Source of the DNA: a virus
IMG/VR virus record: IMGVR_UViG_3300045740_000123
Coordinates: 1-64,000 of that record
DNA: 64,000 nucleotides
Direction: 5' to 3' (one strand)
Of the stretch, positions 62,462 through 64,000 are shown piece by piece. The notes beneath the pieces were generated by a model. It saw only the letters and a list, made by a program, of their open reading frames with translations. It made no database searches and was not told where the DNA came from. Within the stretch, counting starts at the first letter, position 1, and each line of letters opens with the position of its first letter. The translations under genes and the position numbers were made by a program.

Positions 62462-63095
62462 CGCACTCGCCTAGGCGCCCCCATTTTAACGCTTTTTCAG
62501 AGTCAAAGTATCGAGTCGATACCTTAAAGTCTGGTGTCTTTAGATCGTGGTTGGTGAGCGATGGATCAACCATTCGACAACGATTGTTGGGATAAGCGCC
62601 AATTTGACCGTTGTCCAAAGCCACAATGTTGTGGGACTTATGCTCGTCAGGAAATTCCGCAAAGTAAAAATCCGGTTCGTTCCTATGAGGATGATAATTG
62701 TCAACCGTAAATAGGTATGTGCCTTTCATTACACCTGCACTACGTGTCATAACTTGAAACTCCATATTGAAGATCAAGTTCTTTTCGACAACCGTAAGAC
62801 CATGATCAAATCCATTCCAGAACTGCAGGTCAGTTAGCTCTAGGTCAGGAGTGGGTGCTTGAGGTTTGTCCGGATAATCTGGATCCCATGCCAGGAATGC
62901 ACTGATGGGAAGCTTGTCGTAAAGGGCTCCGTACTCAGTAAGATAAGTCTCAAACTGAAGTGCTCTACCAGTTAAAGATTTACAACTTACCCAATAACCA
63001 GGCGTATATTCACCATGACCGTCTCTTAGGTCACGTAAGTATTCACGCCTTACCCAAACCTTGACGGGCGGGACATTGGCCACAAGAGTTGTCAC
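62406..63095 (-). CDS. Conserved cyanophage protein of unknown function, GTG start
   Basis: 229 aa. VWVRREYLRDLRDGHGEYTP, WVSCKSLTGRALQFETYL, FDHGLTVVEKNLIFNMEFQV and FPDEHKSHNIVALDNGQIGA belong to a well-conserved phage family, function unknown. The start is GTG right after the T-run of a terminator. The C-terminus after KWGRLGECDDYFWQTPNE (KMHQMPRD) differs from the relic end (SV) past the HNH gene, so the gene was truncated and re-ended by the insertion. Confidence 0.75.
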   Translation of the reverse strand: MTTLVANVPPVKVWVRREYLRDLRDGHGEYTPGYWVSCKSLTGRALQFETYLTEYGALYDKLPISAFLAWDPDYPDKPQAPTPDLELTDLQFWNGFDHGLTVVEKNLIFNMEFQVMTRSAGVMKGTYLFTVDNYHPHRNEPDFYFAEFPDEHKSHNIVALDNGQIGAYPNNRCRMVDPSLTNHDLKTPDFKVSTRYFDSEKALKWGRLGECDDYFWQTPNEKMHQMPRD

Positions 63096-63123
63096 AAAAA
63101 ATCCCGGTGTATCATGCCGGGAT
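63096..63123 (-). terminator. Intrinsic terminator
   Basis: On the minus strand ATCCCGG and CCGGGAT form a 7-bp stem followed by TTTTTTG. It ends the transcript of the small basic genes and lies directly before the GTG start of 62406-63095. Confidence 0.85.
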
Positions 63124-63125
63124 CA

Positions 63126-63221
63126 TAGCTTCCTTCCACGCTCTTGTGAGCACCACGTTCGTAACGTGGAGGGGTTTTCGACTATTACCCCTAGAGCGGT
63201 ATTGCTCCGCCTGTCAGCATA
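63126..63221 (-). ncRNA. Hairpin-rich spacer
   Basis: On the minus strand GCGG/CCGC, AGGGGT/ACCCCT, CCACGTT/AACGTGG (anticodon-arm-like) and GCTC/GAGC stems follow each other. The arrangement recalls tRNA arms but no acceptor or T-arm fits. It may be a tRNA remnant or a leader RNA; there is no gene here. Confidence 0.35.
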
Positions 63222-63425
63222 TCAGGATTTACTTCTTTGATAACGCCTTGCTGCGCGTCCAGCAAGTTTTGCTTTTCTGGTGTTTGGTACAAATTGTTTG
63301 CCTTCGCGGCTAGCCTCGCGTTTCTTTTGGTCAGTCTCTTGCCGTTCTTCTTTAGATAATGAGGCCCAGGCAGACTCAGGTAGATAACGTTTGGTGTATC
63401 CCTTTTGAATTGCTTTATCTGCCAT
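63222..63425 (-). CDS. Small basic protein of viral KRYLPESAW type
   Basis: 67 aa from ATG at 63425 (another ATG at 63428). GYTKRYLPESAWASLSKEER and EGKQFVPNTRKAKLAGRAAR match small Lys/Arg-rich proteins common in phages and algal viruses, probably DNA-associated. Its start overlaps the stop of the interrupted gene upstream (AAATGATGG). Confidence 0.7.
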   Translation of the reverse strand: MADKAIQKGYTKRYLPESAWASLSKEERQETDQKKREASREGKQFVPNTRKAKLAGRAARRYQRSKS

Positions 63426-63736
63426 CATTTACTATCCTTGTATTTCTTTGCAGCTTCTTTAGCTTTACCGCGCTTTTCATACTCATCTTTCGTCATCCAT
63501 TTCTCCTTGCCCCACTTCTCCAGGGACTTCTGCTTCTCACCTTTACCTCCTTTGTATCCACCGCCTGCACTCTTGTATTCCTGTGCCACAAGCTGAGCTT
63601 TTCTAGCCGAAATAATTAGTTAGCCTTACGGCTACGACCATTCTCCTGGTTTACCGCCACGGCCTTCACGCATAACTTTGTTTTTGATGCGCTCACGCAG
63701 GTCTGGTTTTGTGTACTTGCTTTTATCTTCAGCCAT
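63425..63736 (-). CDS. Small basic protein gene interrupted by a 27-nt element (candidate ribosomal bypass)
   Basis: ATG at 63736, GAGGAA site upstream. The frame reads MAEDKSKYTKPDLRERI...GGKPGEWS, then meets TAG (63634-63632). After 27 nt the same frame goes on ARKAQLVAQEYKSAGGGYKG...KKYKDSK to TGA at 63425. Joined, the 94-aa product reads continuously (GEWS-ARKAQ), as in the phage/algal virus family I know (DUF5872-like). The gap begins with TAG, contains two TAA and ends with TCG, the same codon as before it. Either programmed bypassing restores the protein, or the gene is broken. Confidence 0.7.
63608..63634 (-). mobile_element. 27-nt in-frame interrupt with matched TCG codons and stop-codon hairpin
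   Basis: Minus-strand order: takeoff TCG (63637-63635), TAG, CCG, TAA, GGC, TAA, CTA, ATT, ATT, landing TCG (63610-63608), GCT. TAGCC-GTAA-GGCTA forms a 5-bp hairpin with a GNRA loop that begins at the first base of the stop. This layout equals known bypassing elements such as that of T4 gene 60. An endonuclease VII gene lies directly upstream, as mobA does in T4. Confidence 0.6.
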
Positions 63737-64000
63737 AACTTCCTCGCTCTTTAAGATAAGTGACTGCGTTTGTCAATACATCTATATTATCACCAAATAA
63801 ACCTAAGGCTCTATTGCACTCTTTGCATAATAAACCTCTGAACTCATTGGTTTGATGATTATGGTCCATGGCTAAAGATTGTTTATCCTTGGGAGGCTCT
63901 TGGCAAATTGCGCATAAACCTTCCTGGGACTCAAACACAATGTCGTATTGCTCTTTTGTTATCCCTCTGCGTTCGTATTTTTTGTGATTATGATGCAATA
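63729..64000 (-). CDS. Endonuclease VII-type HNH nuclease, partial (runs off right edge)
   Basis: The visible C-terminal 89-90 residues contain GLCAICQEPPKDK, LAMDHNHQTNEFRGLLCKECN and a closing helix, the same core as the nucleases at 43534 and 61913. The upstream part lies outside the window. The stop overlaps the ATG of the interrupted basic-protein gene by 8 nt, so both are on one transcript. Confidence 0.82.
   Translation of the reverse strand, partial: LHHNHKKYERRGITKEQYDIVFESQEGLCAICQEPPKDKQSLAMDHNHQTNEFRGLLCKECNRALGLFGDNIDVLTNAVTYLKERGSYG

Noticed and set aside
63126-63221. tRNA-Thr or tRNA-Arg gene
   Set aside because: An anticodon-arm-like hairpin (CCACG..CGTGG) is present on either strand, but no acceptor stem or T-arm with TTCRA fits around it.
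1-64000. CRISPR array
   Set aside because: No regularly spaced direct repeats were seen; the repeats present are hairpin leaders, gene paralogues and Gly-rich coding repeats.

Overview
The window reads as part of a tailed phage genome, most likely a podovirus-like cyanophage. Phage hallmarks are a large terminase, a portal, a scaffold-like protein, a major capsid protein, a T7-type DNA polymerase, lysis enzymes and many tightly packed small genes. A cyanobacterial host is suggested by an NblA-like phycobilisome-degradation protein, a DUF4278 protein, a DUF5895-like protein and a degenerate integrase that resembles cyanobacterial enzymes. No tape-measure gene, tail tube, RNA polymerase or psbA is visible. 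The many glycine-rich internal-virion-like proteins fit a short-tailed virion. Both window edges cut through genes.

Layout. (1) 0.2-2.7 kb, plus strand: a compact operon with a helix-turn-helix protein, a Dam-like protein without its catalytic motif, and dCTP deaminase. (2) 2.7-6.5 kb, mixed: DUF3310 protein, NblA, GH24 lysozyme, DUF5754 protein, HNH nuclease, an excisionase-like HTH and a dead tyrosine recombinase. (3) 6.5-30.6 kb, minus strand: the virion module, including lytic transglycosylase, M23 peptidase, capsid (interrupted near its start by a group I intron), scaffold, portal, terminase and about ten internal-protein genes. (4) 30.7-57.6 kb, plus strand: early and replication genes, with SSBs, an envelope cluster (SH3, Pro-rich membrane protein, L,D-transpeptidase), PcfJ-like protein, ThyX, a cassette array of small paralogues, Gp88-like protein, DNA polymerase, a 2OG-Fe(II) oxygenase and a Gp157-like protein. 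(5) 57.7-61 kb, plus strand: a virion protein, a Dps-like ferritin and an HExxH metallopeptidase. (6) 61-64 kb, minus strand: HNH nucleases, tRNA pieces and small basic proteins.

Two themes stand out. First, HNH/endonuclease VII genes sit beside or inside conserved targets (thyX, two tRNA genes, the capsid gene, a conserved 229-aa gene, probably the Dps gene). In several cases a diverged duplicate of the target end lies on the far side of the nuclease gene, as expected from homing with co-conversion. The most striking case is a 27-nt interruption with three in-frame stops inside a small basic-protein gene next to an endonuclease VII gene. Takeoff and landing codons match (TCG) and a GNRA-capped hairpin begins at the first stop base, the architecture of a ribosomal bypass element such as T4 gene 60. 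Second, the plus-strand module is rich in regulatory RNA: five copies of a hairpin with covarying stem and constant loop (GACGTTAAAC) just upstream of genes, three copies of a larger CCTGGG/CCCAGG element, two pseudoknots before the early genes, and a purine-poor CTCAACTCAA leader in place of a Shine-Dalgarno site.

All family assignments were made by eye from motifs; no database search was run.
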